A stretch of 64,000 nucleotides of DNA from Anabaena sp. FACHB-1237 (GTDB lineage: Bacteria > Cyanobacteriota > Cyanobacteriia > Cyanobacteriales > Nostocaceae). Of this stretch, positions 1 to 9,366 are shown one piece after another (positions within the stretch are counted from its first letter, which is position 1; each line of letters starts with the position of its first letter). Both the position numbers and the translations under genes were made by a program. Under the pieces are notes generated by a model. It was not told where the DNA came from. It worked only from the letters and a program-made list of their open reading frames with translations, and did not search any database. Location: the NCBI RefSeq assembly GCF_014696225.1, contig NZ_JACJPV010000008.1, forward strand, positions 1 to 64,000, in the 5' to 3' direction.

Positions 1-330
1 TAATGGAGCTTTGGGGATTTTCCTCAAGGCAATGTGGGATACCACCTTTATCAACTCAGTTGGTAATGTTGTACTGGACCTTCACGATATCTCAGATGTC
101 AGGGAATGTCTCGGTTAAAAGTATCAGTTACTGTAGTAAAGCGATCGCTACCATGACTGGTCTGATTTTGAAGACGCATCAAAAATTCTCTGATAGATGG
201 ACTCCCACACAGGCTAACCCCTACATTTTCTCAAATTCTTCCCCAAGATTCTTTGATCCCCCCTTATCAGTGGCGACATTCAGTTCTAAACTGTAGATGA
301 GAGAGTTGAAATGCTGTCAGGAGTAATTTT
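1..330. other. upstream region of glgC, no confident gene
   Basis: This stretch holds the presumed promoter and leader of glgC. A 97-codon open frame on the plus strand (3-296) has no recognisable motif, no ribosome binding site and an unconvincing composition, so I do not call it a gene. One HIP1 octamer lies near 139. An AGGAG about eight bases before 331 is the likely ribosome binding site for glgC. Confidence 0.5.
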
Positions 331-1620
331 GTGAAAAAAGTTTTAGCAATCATTCTAGGTGGAGGTGCGGGGACTCGCTTGTATCCCCTCACTAAACTCC
401 GCGCCAAACCGGCAGTACCCGTTGCTGGCAAATATCGCTTGATAGATATTCCTGTAAGCAACTGTATTAATTCGGAAATTTTTAAAATCTATGTGTTGAC
501 ACAATTCAACTCGGCTTCTCTCAACCGTCACATTGCCCGCGCTTATAATTTCAGTGGTTTTAGTGATGGTTTTGTGGAAGTCTTGGCAGCCCAACAAACC
601 CCAGAAAACCCTAATTGGTTTCAAGGTACGGCTGATGCAGTGCGTCAATATATTTGGATGTTACAAGATTGGGATGTGGATGAATTTCTGATTTTATCCG
701 GTGATCATCTCTATCGTATGGACTATCGCTTGTTTGTTAATCGTCACAGAGAAACTAACGCCGATATTACTCTATCTGTAATTCCTATTGATGATCGTCG
801 CGCTTCTGATTTTGGCTTGATGAAAATTGATAATAACGGTAGAGTAATTGACTTTAGCGAAAAGCCTAAAGGTGATGCTTTAGCTAAAATGCGTGTTGAT
901 ACTACTGTATTAGGACTATCTAAAGAACAAGCTCAATTACAGCCATATATCGCCTCTATGGGCATTTATGTCTTTAAGAAAGATGTTTTAATTAAATTGT
1001 TGAAGGAATCTTTAGAACGGACAGATTTTGGTAAGGAAATTATTCCCGATGCAGCTAAAGATCATAATGTTCAAGCCTATTTATTTGATGGTTATTGGGA
1101 AGATATCGGAACTATTGAAGCATTCTATGAAGCTAATTTAGCTCTGACTAAACAACCTCAACCACCTTTTAGTTTCTATCATGAAGAAGCCCCCATTTAT
1201 ACTCGTGCCCGTTATTTGCCCCCTTCTAAATTGTTGAATTGTCATGTTACAGAATCAATGATTGGTGAAGGTTGTATTTTGAAAAATTGCCGCATTCAAC
1301 ATTCGGTCTTAGGTGTGCGATCGCTAGTTGATGATGGTTCTGTAATTGAAGAATCTTTATTAATGGGTGCAGATTCTTATCCCACATCTATCGAAAATAA
1401 CCCAACATTAGATCATGGAGAAATTACCATAGGAATTGGCAAAAACACCATCATTCGTCGGGCAATTATTGATAAAAACGCACGCATTGGTTCTAATGTG
1501 AAAATCGTTAATAAAGATAATGTCCAAGATGCAGAACGAGAAAAACAAGGCTTCTATATTCGTAGTGGTATTGTAGTTGTTCTCAAAAATGCCGTTATTC
1601 CTGATAACACAATTATTTAG
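331..1620 (+). CDS. glgC: glucose-1-phosphate adenylyltransferase (ADP-glucose pyrophosphorylase)
   Basis: GlgC makes ADP-glucose from glucose-1-phosphate and ATP, the committed cytosolic step of glycogen synthesis. The 429-residue length is the full cyanobacterial length. The N-terminus carries the nucleotidyltransferase signature [12 protein letters not shown] and the [15 protein letters not shown] stretch; the [11 protein letters not shown] and [10 protein letters not shown] motifs follow, and the C-terminal third is a left-handed beta-helix type region ending in VVVLKNAVI. The start is GTG at 331, chosen because an AGGAG lies about eight bases upstream and the next residues ([12 protein letters not shown]) match the family start. 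It is monocistronic here, with over 500 bases free downstream. In this family activity is allosterically raised by 3-phosphoglycerate and lowered by phosphate. Confidence 0.97.
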   Translation: MKKVLAIILGGGAGTRLYPLTKLRAKPAVPVAGKYRLIDIPVSNCINSEIFKIYVLTQFNSASLNRHIARAYNFSGFSDGFVEVLAAQQTPENPNWFQGTADAVRQYIWMLQDWDVDEFLILSGDHLYRMDYRLFVNRHRETNADITLSVIPIDDRRASDFGLMKIDNNGRVIDFSEKPKGDALAKMRVDTTVLGLSKEQAQLQPYIASMGIYVFKKDVLIKLLKESLERTDFGKEIIPDAAKDHNVQAYLFDGYWEDIGTIEAFYEANLALTKQPQPPFSFYHEEAPIYTRARYLPPSKLLNCHVTESMIGEGCILKNCRIQHSVLGVRSLVDDGSVIEESLLMGADSYPTSIENNPTLDHGEITIGIGKNTIIRRAIIDKNARIGSNVKIVNKDNVQDAEREKQGFYIRSGIVVVLKNAVIPDNTII

Positions 1621-2132
1621 TTAGGAGTCAGCCGTCAATAGGGGTTTAGCACTGCTTATTGTTTCAATTTAAGCTACAAGTACTATAGTTTTAGCGTGGC
1701 TATCATAAAAATAAGCTACACCACGCTATAGACAAGCTTAGTACAAGTGGCTTATTTATTTAGCTTCCACACCTGTCTGAAAATAAATTTCCAGGCTAAT
1801 AACCCAAGTTGCTAGTTATTAATTTTCGGATCTTTTGTAGTCTGTAGGGTGCGTCAGACAGAATAATTTAGGTTAAAATTACCAATTTTAAAATTCTGAA
1901 GCACCCTACTTCATTTAACTGGTAACTTACGTTAATAACCAAAGTTTACTAAGGTAAACTAAATAATGGAAAAAATAATTTAAAAAATTTTCTAATTATT
2001 TTAGTCATCTTGAGACAACTTTTTCTATGAGACAGAGGAATTAATTCCCAGTCAGGCTATATCAACACCATCAAGCAGTGCTAAACCCTTACATAGAATC
2101 ACAATTAAGCTAATAGCTAATTACTAAAAATC
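1621..2132. other. intergenic region with a decayed family-3 repeat
   Basis: No gene is seen in these 512 bases. Around 1846-1908 the sequence GTAGGGTGCGTCAGA is followed about 35 bases later by an imperfect complement ending GCACCCTAC. This is the central palindrome of the dispersed family-3 repeat, also found near 7160, 22740, 29965, 52455 and 62970. The rest is AT-rich. Confidence 0.5.
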
Positions 2133-2588
2133 ATGACTAAGTTAATTTTGTTAATTGGTCTTCCTGGTAGTGGTAAATCAACTTTAGCTAAAAATTTACT
2201 GTTAGAATATCCCCAAATGCAACTAATTTCTACAGATGCTATTCGCGGTAAATTGTTTGGTTCTGAAGCTATTCAAGGTTCATGGTTATTAATTTGGCAA
2301 GAAATAGAACAGCAATTTCAAAAATGTGTGATATCACAAACATCCGCTATTTTCGATGCTACTAATGCCCAAAGACGTAACCGCCGAGATGTAATTGATT
2401 TAGCCCGAATTTCAGGATTTACTAATATTGTGGGATTATGGATAAAAACTCCAGTTTGGTTATGTTTATCACGTAATCAAAAACGCCAACGTCAAGTACC
2501 TCAAGATGTTATCCTGAAAATGCACCGACAATTACAAAATGCTCCCCCTAGCATGGATGAAGGAATGGATGAGTTGAATTGTATTTAA
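2133..2588 (+). CDS. small P-loop kinase / AAA_33-type ATPase
   Basis: This is a 151-residue single-domain P-loop protein. The Walker A motif GLPGSGKST is at residues 8-16, and an IFDATNAQRRNRR stretch near residue 70 matches the second conserved block of the polynucleotide-kinase-like AAA_33 family. A basic lid-like segment (SRNQKRQRQ) sits near 115. Members phosphorylate small molecules, nucleic acid ends or proteins; the substrate cannot be told from sequence. It lies 67 bases upstream of the sterol desaturase/SDR gene on the same strand, so the two may be co-transcribed. Cyanobacteria carry several such small kinases of unknown role. Confidence 0.75.
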   Translation: MTKLILLIGLPGSGKSTLAKNLLLEYPQMQLISTDAIRGKLFGSEAIQGSWLLIWQEIEQQFQKCVISQTSAIFDATNAQRRNRRDVIDLARISGFTNIVGLWIKTPVWLCLSRNQKRQRQVPQDVILKMHRQLQNAPPSMDEGMDELNCI

Positions 2589-2655
2589 TATCATCTATTC
2601 TGCATCTAAATAATATCAATAAATCAAAAATATCAAAAAATATTTTCCTAAAGTT

Positions 2656-3879
2656 ATGATGTTCCTAGAAAATTTCACAGTTGATTGGATATTAATTAAC
2701 AATTGTATTCAGTTTATGATTTGGGGTATTACTTCTCTGTTTTTAGCGGAAATAATTAGAGATTCTTACCATGCTTTATGTCATCAATTTATCTGGTTAG
2801 GAAAATGGCATAATAAACATCATGCCGCCTATCGTCGAGATTTAAGTTTAAGTTCTCAAAAGGCTTATGTAGAATCTCAATTGTATCATGATGTTGTGGA
2901 ATCAGTGATTTTAGTAGTTCTATTAATTATCATTGCCTTAATAGTTCATCAATGGGGATTATGGTTAGGAGTAGTTTATGCTATCACCTTTTTATATGGC
3001 GCCTCTTTACGTTATTTTCAAGGTACAATAGACACAGACTACAATCATTTACCAGGACCTTTAGAAACTATTCCTTCTTTTTGGTTTGTGAATAGAACTT
3101 ATCATTGGCGACACCATTTTGATGATGTTAATGCTTATTATAGTGGAGTATTTCCTTTGGTAGATAAAATTCTAGGAACAGCACTATCTTTAAAGGGTAA
3201 AACTATTGCTATAACAGGTGCTTCGGGAAGTTTGGGACAGGCATTAACTAGAGAATTATTAAGGTATAATGCTAAAATTATTGCCTTAACAACTAATCCT
3301 CATAACATTGAAAATAAACCAGGTGTAAAGGTGATTTTATGGCAATTAGGACAGGAAAAGGAATTGCGGGAAACTTTAGAAAAGGTGGATATTTTAATTA
3401 TTAATCATGGGATAAATGTGTATAGCGATCGCTCTTCTACTGCCATTTACAACTCTTATCAAGTTAACACATTTTCCGCTTTACAACTAATAAATATCTT
3501 TTCGGAAACTGTCACAGGTCCAGATGCTAAAGCCACTAAAGAAATTTGGGTAAATACCTCAGAAGCGGAAGTTTCACCAGCATTAAGTCCCCTTTATGAA
3601 CTTAGTAAAAGGGCATTAGGTGAGATAATTACCCTGAAAAGATTAGATCAAATTTGTGTCATCAGAAAATTAATTTTGGGACCTTTTAAAAGTTCTTTAA
3701 ATCCCTATGGAGTGATGTCAGCATCTCAAGTAGCTAAGGGAATTGTATTTTTAGCAAAGCGGGATTTTAGAAATATTGTGGTTACTGTAAACCCTTTAAC
3801 TTATGTACTATTTCCCATCAAGGAATTTAGTACCTGGTTATATTATCGAGTGTTTAGTAAAGGTGTGAAAAGTGAATAG
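2656..3879 (+). CDS. bifunctional sterol desaturase / short-chain dehydrogenase fusion
   Basis: The 407-residue protein joins two enzymes. Residues 1-175 are a membrane fatty-acid-hydroxylase/sterol-desaturase domain with hydrophobic segments near 12-32, 83-98 and 103-118 and clustered histidines likely to bind a di-iron centre: H39-x3-H43, H52-x2-HH (55-56) and H150-x2-HH (153-154). From about 180 an NAD(P)-binding Rossmann domain starts with ITGASGSLGQ (187-196), followed by ILIINHGIN and, near 312, the SDR pair Y-x3-K (YELSK). Fusions of this type are annotated in cyanobacteria; the substrate is not established. The C-terminal half could reduce or oxidise the hydroxylated product of the first half, which is inference. 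Confidence 0.8.
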   Translation: MMFLENFTVDWILINNCIQFMIWGITSLFLAEIIRDSYHALCHQFIWLGKWHNKHHAAYRRDLSLSSQKAYVESQLYHDVVESVILVVLLIIIALIVHQWGLWLGVVYAITFLYGASLRYFQGTIDTDYNHLPGPLETIPSFWFVNRTYHWRHHFDDVNAYYSGVFPLVDKILGTALSLKGKTIAITGASGSLGQALTRELLRYNAKIIALTTNPHNIENKPGVKVILWQLGQEKELRETLEKVDILIINHGINVYSDRSSTAIYNSYQVNTFSALQLINIFSETVTGPDAKATKEIWVNTSEAEVSPALSPLYELSKRALGEIITLKRLDQICVIRKLILGPFKSSLNPYGVMSASQVAKGIVFLAKRDFRNIVVTVNPLTYVLFPIKEFSTWLYYRVFSKGVKSE

Positions 3880-3901
3880 TTGATGAATAATTGAAAAACA
3901 A

Positions 3902-3944
3902 AATCCCCATTTTATTGAATATTATTGAATAAATTGGGGATATT
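3902..3944 (+). terminator. hairpin after the desaturase/SDR gene
   Basis: AATCCCCATTTTATT and its near complement AATAAATTGGGGAT are separated by a short AT loop just after the stop at 3879. It sits where a transcription terminator would be expected but has no clear U tract. Confidence 0.45.
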
Positions 3945-4052
3945 ATAAGATATTATAAATATATTATAAATATTGTCAATATATGGATTTTATGCTAAAT
4001 TAATTATTAGTTACTTATTAACAATGTTTTTTTAATTCATAATGTATTTATA

Positions 4053-5396
4053 ATGTTTCAACAACTATCACTATTTGCAGAAAAAAACGATGATCATCTA
4101 ACTAATGATCTGACTAAATGTTTTTACCAAAGCATTGCACAATCTGGTTTTAACTATGAAGAATTTGATATAGGAGATATTACATTTAAAGGAGGACAAA
4201 ATGAATCTGTCCATAGATGGTATCGCTTAACTCCTAGTTATTCACCAAATTTAGTACGTTTTTTTATCAACAGATTTAAAATTACTAAAAATGATTTTGT
4301 GCTTGATCCATTTAGTGGTAGAGGTACAACAATCATAGAATGTCAAAAACATGGCATAAAATCTTTAGGAATTGAGATTAACCCCTTACTTCAGCAAGTA
4401 GGAAGTAAATCTCTATTATGGGATATTAACCATATTAATTTAGTGAATAATTACCTTGAGGAAATTTTAAATTTAATTACTAAATATCAAGAATATTCTT
4501 TAGAAGATATTATTAAAACATTTAATACTAGGATTCCTATTATTCATAATGTCTTTCGTTGGTGGAAAATTGATGTTTTAAAGAATTTAATTATCTGTCG
4601 TGAAGTCATGAACCAAGAAAAATATGATGCTATTCATGAATATACTTGGTTATCTATAAATAAAGCCTGTTTAGATTGTGCAAATATTCACAGAAATCAC
4701 CCAACTATTACTTTTGATGATCATCATCAAAGAGAAATAGATGTTTATGCTGAAATTAGTAATAACCTCAAAAATATAATTGATGATTTACTAAGTTTGA
4801 ATCAACAGCAAATTTCTTTTTCACAATTCAACTCGATTATAGTAGGCAATTCTACCAATATTCTGGAACAGAAAATAGATCATCCTATTGATTTTATCAT
4901 TACTTCACCTCCTTATCCCAATAGATATAGTTATGTTCACCAAACCAGACCTCAACTACATTTTTTAGAACTATTAGAAGATGTTAGTCAAGCTACAGAA
5001 ATAGATTTACAAGCTATAGGAGGAACTTGGGGAAGAGCGACTTCTGTTTTACAGAAAAATTTAATTATAGTTCCTGATGAAATTAAACCTTATCTTTCTT
5101 ACTATCATGAACTGAAAAATCAAAATATCTTAATGTGTAATTATGCCACTAAATACTTTATAGATATGTGGAAACATATCAAATGTTTAAAACAGATGAT
5201 ATCAAATCATTTTCAAGGTGTTTATGTTGTTGGTAATTCAAGATTATCAAATGTAGAAATATTCACTGAAGTAATTTTAGGACATCTTTTTCAACATGAA
5301 GGTTTTGAGGTTGAAAAAATCATTTCCTTTAGAAAAAGAGGAGGTAAAAAACGCCTTTATGAAACAGGAGTATGTATTAAAAACATTAGAAATTAG
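4053..5396 (+). CDS. type II DNA methyltransferase (N4-cytosine or N6-adenine)
   Basis: The 447-residue protein has the amino-methyltransferase motifs: DPFSGRGTT near residues 87-95 (motif I, S-adenosylmethionine binding) and TSPPYPNRYSY near 286 (motif IV, catalytic). The SPPY form is usual in N4-cytosine enzymes, though some N6-adenine enzymes share it. About 190 residues separate motif I from motif IV, which is room for a target recognition domain in an alpha-class-like order. Its 3' end overlaps by 11 bases the convergent gene at 5386-6084, a likely partner nuclease, so together they look like a restriction-modification system. The recognition sequence cannot be predicted by eye. Confidence 0.85.
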   Translation: MFQQLSLFAEKNDDHLTNDLTKCFYQSIAQSGFNYEEFDIGDITFKGGQNESVHRWYRLTPSYSPNLVRFFINRFKITKNDFVLDPFSGRGTTIIECQKHGIKSLGIEINPLLQQVGSKSLLWDINHINLVNNYLEEILNLITKYQEYSLEDIIKTFNTRIPIIHNVFRWWKIDVLKNLIICREVMNQEKYDAIHEYTWLSINKACLDCANIHRNHPTITFDDHHQREIDVYAEISNNLKNIIDDLLSLNQQQISFSQFNSIIVGNSTNILEQKIDHPIDFIITSPPYPNRYSYVHQTRPQLHFLELLEDVSQATEIDLQAIGGTWGRATSVLQKNLIIVPDEIKPYLSYYHELKNQNILMCNYATKYFIDMWKHIKCLKQMISNHFQGVYVVGNSRLSNVEIFTEVILGHLFQHEGFEVEKIISFRKRGGKKRLYETGVCIKNIRN

Positions 5397-6084
5397 TAAG
5401 AATATTATCTATCTCTTTTTTTAAACTTTCTGAATTTCTATTGAGAAAATCATAAAGATTAAAACCAGTCAGATCATTAACTAAATTAAAACTATTTATT
5501 CCTTCATAAAGTTCCCAACTTTTTGATAATCTAGCCACTGGACTTTTCAATGATGTATTGCAGAAAATTAACATTACAGGGAGAATTTTTGATGCTTTTA
5601 AGGCTAAGGACATATCATAATCAGCTTGAATCCTCTTAGAATCACCAATTTGATAACAGGAGCGAATTTCAAATCCTATACCTGCAAATTCTCTCCAATT
5701 CATAGGAATATTTTCATTAAACTTATCTTTTGTGATTAAACCATCAGTAGATCGAATTTGATAGCGATCGCCAATTTTCACACTAACATTAAAATGTAAT
5801 TCATTATCCGTTAAATTAAAACTTTCTTTTAATAAATAGATAAATAAAGCCTCATACATATCACCTAGCTTACGATGTAAAGAAGTGATCAGGTTTCCTC
5901 CTACTCTAGCAATAATATATCTTTCGTCATCTAAACCTAGATAACCAAAAGCAGGATCATTAGCGATAAGTTCTTGAAATTGATCTCTATTTTTCACCCC
6001 TGGATAACTCTTATAAGGTTTAAATTCTAAAACTTTTCTAATATTTGTTATAGCTATATCAAGTAGTTCATCTTCATTGATCAT
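5386..6084 (-). CDS. putative type II restriction endonuclease partner
   Basis: I do not recognise the family of this 232-residue protein with certainty. The case for a restriction enzyme is mainly its place: it is convergent with, and overlaps by 11 bases, a DNA methyltransferase gene. The sequence has a plausible nuclease core, a TDGLI segment near residue 115 followed about 25 residues later by IGFEIRS and ADYDMSLALKA, reminiscent of a diverged PD-(D/E)XK fold in which the usual lysine may be replaced. There is no membrane segment or signal peptide. Composition is like its neighbours. It could instead be a control or accessory protein. Confidence 0.5.
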   Translation of the reverse strand: MINEDELLDIAITNIRKVLEFKPYKSYPGVKNRDQFQELIANDPAFGYLGLDDERYIIARVGGNLITSLHRKLGDMYEALFIYLLKESFNLTDNELHFNVSVKIGDRYQIRSTDGLITKDKFNENIPMNWREFAGIGFEIRSCYQIGDSKRIQADYDMSLALKASKILPVMLIFCNTSLKSPVARLSKSWELYEGINSFNLVNDLTGFNLYDFLNRNSESLKKEIDNILTNF

Positions 6085-6179
6085 TTTAATTTCTGTACCT
6101 CATAATAACGGAAACTGCTGTAAACTATTATCACTTAATAATAGCAAGACTAAATAAGTTGCGTGTTTAATTTCAATTA

Positions 6180-6276
6180 GATATGTAAGTAAGATGCTTA
6201 CACTACTTTATTTTGAATCAGCTATGCAAGCAAGATGCTTGCACTACTTGATAATTTACCTGCATATCAACTTATT
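6180..6276. repeat. two degenerate family-1 hairpin cores
   Basis: GTAAGTAAGATGCTTACACTAC and, 40 bases on, GCAAGCAAGATGCTTGC with CACTAC repeat the hairpin core of the family-1 element found intact elsewhere. A family-2 end (AACGGAAACTGCTGTA) lies just before, at about 6108-6123. The space between the two minus-strand genes is therefore made largely of decayed repeats. Confidence 0.6.
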
Positions 6277-6310
6277 AATCTATAACTTATTAATCTATAT
6301 TTTCATCATC

Positions 6311-6943
6311 CTATAAAATATTTTTCCTTGCTTGAATTACTTGCAAACTCCCCCCAGCATATAAAATAGGTGCATCCACATCAAAACCACATTCACCTAA
6401 TAAACCAGATAAATCAACTTTTAATAATTGCCACGCTGTCTCGGTTTCAAATAACCAAAAAAACACCGCTAAACCGGGCCAAAAAATAGGATTTGTAGGT
6501 GCATGAAAATCTACTAAAGTAAACACACCACCTGGTTTTAAGACTCGATAAACTTCGGCAATTATTTTCTGTAATTGTTCATATTCCATTTCATGCAAAG
6601 CTGCACTAGTATGGACTATATCAAAAGTATGATCTGCTAAAGGTATATTTTCTGCAAATGCTTGAATATATCTAGCATCAGGTACATTTTTTCGCGCCCT
6701 TGCTAAGGATAAACTAGAAGCATCTAAACCTGTGACATTTTCCGAAAATTTGACTAGAAATTGAGTCACTTGTCCACTACCACAACATAAATCTAAAATC
6801 TGAGTATGTGAATTTATTTCTAAGTTGGAATATGCTAGTTGACGAAATTTTGTTTCCCCTCCTACTGCTAAAGCTGCTAACTTAGAAATGCCATCATATA
6901 ACCATTGGTAGCGATAACTTAAATCTCTTAAAATTGTGGCCAT
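6311..6943 (-). CDS. class I SAM-dependent methyltransferase (UbiE/MenG-like)
   Basis: This 210-residue protein has the Rossmann methyltransferase motifs in order: ILDLCCGSGQVT at about 49-60 (SAM-binding motif I), VTGLDASSLSLARAR (acidic ribose-binding residue), FDIVHTSAALHEM near 110 (motif II) and VYRVLKPGGVFTLVDF near 131-146 (motif III). The WLYDGISKLAA N-terminus and LKPGG block resemble UbiE/MenG-type quinone methyltransferases, but the protein is shorter than cyanobacterial MenG and could act on another small molecule. ATG at 6943 is preceded by GGAGG in the message. It is monocistronic. Confidence 0.75.
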   Translation of the reverse strand: MATILRDLSYRYQWLYDGISKLAALAVGGETKFRQLAYSNLEINSHTQILDLCCGSGQVTQFLVKFSENVTGLDASSLSLARARKNVPDARYIQAFAENIPLADHTFDIVHTSAALHEMEYEQLQKIIAEVYRVLKPGGVFTLVDFHAPTNPIFWPGLAVFFWLFETETAWQLLKVDLSGLLGECGFDVDAPILYAGGSLQVIQARKNIL

Positions 6944-7105
6944 AAGTTTTTATCCTCCCTGAAGATTAGTTTTTTTACTAATTTACTCAATCAATCTTAT
7001 TTCTTGTATAGTTTCCATTGCTATATTTAACTATAAAACTGAGCTATAAAACTATTTATATAGAAGTAAATTAACTGGAAAAAATTACTGTACAATATTC
7101 ACTTA

Positions 7106-7267
7106 GGAATTACGCAAATGTCACATCAATGTCACATCAAGAATATGTTGTAGTTGTAGGGTGTGGTTCGACAATCTCACCAACTACATTAAAACGCATA
7201 AATTATGCAAATAAACAGCTTATTGATATCTGACACACCCTACCAATGTGCTAGTTACGTAAGTCCT
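7106..7267. repeat. diverged family-3 repeat
   Basis: The segment starts AGGAATTACGCAAATGTCAC and ends GTTACGTAAGTCCT, the two diverged inverted ends of family 3. The middle has GTAGGGTGTGGTTCGACAA and, further on, TCTGACACACCCTACCAA, the usual internal palindrome. It fills most of the 357-base gap upstream of the dienelactone hydrolase gene. Confidence 0.6.
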
Positions 7268-7300
7268 CTTCACTGTAAAACTAATGACGTTAATAAGTAA

Positions 7301-8035
7301 ATGTATACTACAAAAGTTTATCTTTCTCAACCTGACTGTAATGTTGAGGCTTATTTAGCAAAACCAGAAACTCCTGGTGTTTACCCAGGTATTGTGGTTT
7401 TACAAGAGATTTTTGGCGTTAATGAACATATTAGAGATGTTACAGAACGCATTGCTAATTTAGGATATGTAGCTATAGCACCTGCTTTATTTCAACGTCA
7501 ACATCCTGGCTTTGAAACAGGTTATACTGCTGATGCTGTGGAAATTGGCCGTAAGTACGCTTGGTCGGATTGTACTGCATCCCAGTTATTAAGTGATATT
7601 CAAGCTGCAATTAATTACTTAAAAACCCTGCCAGATGTTCAACAAGAAGGGTTTGGCTGCATCGGCTTCTGCTTCGGTGGTCATGTGGCTTATCTCGCGG
7701 CTACACTACCAAATATTCGCGCTACTGCATCTTTTTACGGTGCGCGTATCACTGATGCTACTCCTGGAGGAGGTTTACCCACAATTAAGGGCACAAAAGA
7801 TATTAATGGTACTATTTATACCTTTTTTGGAGGTAAAGATGCGAGTATTCCCCAAAACCAGGTAAATGAAATTACCCAGGAATTAACAAAATATCATATT
7901 TCCCATCGTGTGTTTTGTTACAATGAAGCTGATCATGGATTTTTCTGCGATCGCCGTTCGAGTTATAATGCTCAAGCTGCTGCTGATGCTTGGGAGAAAG
8001 TACAAGAACTTTTTGCCAGTGTTCTTAAAAGTTAA
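7301..8035 (+). CDS. dienelactone hydrolase family protein
   Basis: A 244-residue cytosolic alpha/beta hydrolase. The dienelactone-hydrolase triad can be read directly: cysteine nucleophile C124 in GFCFGGH, D180 in FFGGKDASIP and H212 in ADHGFF. The N-terminal LQEIFGVNEHIRDV block is also typical of the family. The founding enzyme opens dienelactones in aromatic breakdown, but cyanobacterial members are usually not in such pathways and their substrates are unknown. It stands alone; the S1-protein gene follows 100 bases later on the same strand. Confidence 0.88.
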   Translation: MYTTKVYLSQPDCNVEAYLAKPETPGVYPGIVVLQEIFGVNEHIRDVTERIANLGYVAIAPALFQRQHPGFETGYTADAVEIGRKYAWSDCTASQLLSDIQAAINYLKTLPDVQQEGFGCIGFCFGGHVAYLAATLPNIRATASFYGARITDATPGGGLPTIKGTKDINGTIYTFFGGKDASIPQNQVNEITQELTKYHISHRVFCYNEADHGFFCDRRSSYNAQAAADAWEKVQELFASVLKS

Positions 8036-8135
8036 TCAAAGTCAAACAGTGGTAAATTAGCGGTAGAATATTCTATTAACTATTTTTCCTTAAAATAGCA
8101 CTCCTACTAATCATAACAAATTTATCTTCAAACTC

Positions 8136-9041
8136 ATGACTTCCGAATCAAAATCATCTCAAACAGCTAATTCATCTTTTTCTATGGATGATTTCGCTAA
8201 AGCCTTAGAAACACACGATTACCAATTTCAAAAAGGACAAATTGTACATGGTAAAGTTTTTCAATTTGACCATGACGGAGCCTATGTTGATATTGGTGGA
8301 AAATCGTCCGCTTTTCTACCCCGTGATGAGGCTTCTTTGAGAGTAGTAACTAATTTAGCGGATGTATTACCGATGAATGAAGAACTACAGTTTTTGATTA
8401 TTCGGGATCAGGATGCTGAAGGACAAGTTACTCTATCAAGGAAACAGCTAGAAATTCAACATATTTGGGATAAACTGACACAAATGAAGGAAAATTCCCA
8501 AACAGTGGAAGCAAAGATAACAGGGGCAAATAAAGGCGGTGTGACGGTTGATGTTTTATCACTAAGAGGGTTTATTCCGCGATCGCAATTAACAGAACGT
8601 GATAACCTAGAAGCACTTAAAGGTCAAACTATTGTGGCTGGCTTTTTAGAAGTTAATCGTGAGACAAAAAAACTGATTCTTTCCCAAAAAGTAATTGCCC
8701 GTTCTAGCAACTTTAGTTTATTAGAAGTTGGTCAATTAGTCGAAGGCAAAATCACAGGAATTAAACCTTTTGGTGTATTTGTAGAATTGGATGGAATTAG
8801 TGCTTTACTACACATAAAACAAGTCAGCCAGAAATTTATTGAATCTTTGGATAAAGTATTTCAAATTGGTCAAGAAATCAAAGCAATTATTATTGATTTA
8901 GATGAAGGTAAAAATCGTGTAGCTATTTCTACTAGAGTGTTAGAAAACTTCCCTGGAGAAATGTTAGAAAATATGGTAGAAGTCATGAATTCAGCCGAAG
9001 CAAGAGCTAAACGTGCGGCAAATAAATCAATTGATGATTGA
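8136..9041 (+). CDS. S1 RNA-binding domain protein (ribosomal protein S1 paralogue)
   Basis: 301 residues with three S1-type OB folds, at about 35-105 (GQIVHGKVFQFDHDGAYVDI), 120-190 (EAKITGANKGGVTVDV) and 205-275 (EGKITGIKPFGVFVEL). The order and length match the short S1 proteins of cyanobacteria (three domains against six in enterobacterial S1); these genomes usually hold more than one copy, this looking like the Rps1b/Nbp1 type. It would bind single-stranded, pyrimidine-rich RNA at the ribosome. Its last codons and stop lie inside a heptamer tandem repeat (9031-9054), a feature not seen in the other genes here. Confidence 0.85.
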   Translation: MTSESKSSQTANSSFSMDDFAKALETHDYQFQKGQIVHGKVFQFDHDGAYVDIGGKSSAFLPRDEASLRVVTNLADVLPMNEELQFLIIRDQDAEGQVTLSRKQLEIQHIWDKLTQMKENSQTVEAKITGANKGGVTVDVLSLRGFIPRSQLTERDNLEALKGQTIVAGFLEVNRETKKLILSQKVIARSSNFSLLEVGQLVEGKITGIKPFGVFVELDGISALLHIKQVSQKFIESLDKVFQIGQEIKAIIIDLDEGKNRVAISTRVLENFPGEMLENMVEVMNSAEARAKRAANKSIDD

Positions 9042-9054
9042 TGATTGATGATTG
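9031..9054. repeat. heptanucleotide STRR at the end of the S1 gene
   Basis: Unit TTGATGA repeated about 3.4 times. The stop TGA at 9039-9041 is inside the repeat, so repeat length changes could alter the C-terminus. Short tandem heptamers of this kind are typical of heterocystous cyanobacteria. Confidence 0.7.
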
Positions 9055-9069
9055 TAAAATTTTATTAAT

Positions 9070-9177
9070 TACAGCACATTCCATATTTATAAGGTAGAAT
9101 ATTAGCAGGCAAGATACCCTGCACTACAAGGGTATCATCATTAATATCTGTATCTTGTAAAACTGGAAAATGCTGTA
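9070..9177. repeat. diverged family-2 miniature element
   Basis: Begins TACAGCACATTCC and ends GGAAAATGCTGTA, inverted ends matching family 2 (TACAGCAGTTTCC). The internal GCAGGCAAGATACCCTGC is a degenerate version of the shared hairpin core. Confidence 0.55.
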
Positions 9178-9366
9178 ACCTATCTTCCGCACTCTCAACT
9201 GTCACAATCGGTTTTTACCGTTTTTTATGATAACATGAGGTTGTATTGTATACTAATTCTCAGAAAATTAACGGATGTAGGATGCCAGAAAGGCATAATT
9301 TATATCCAAAAATTAAGAGAAAATTAAGTGATAATACCATGTGACACCCCAGGTTGCGGAATGTGG

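Noticed and set aside
3..296. A 97-residue gene before glgC
   Set aside because: No ribosome binding site, no family resemblance, low-complexity-like composition; better explained as leader or promoter DNA.
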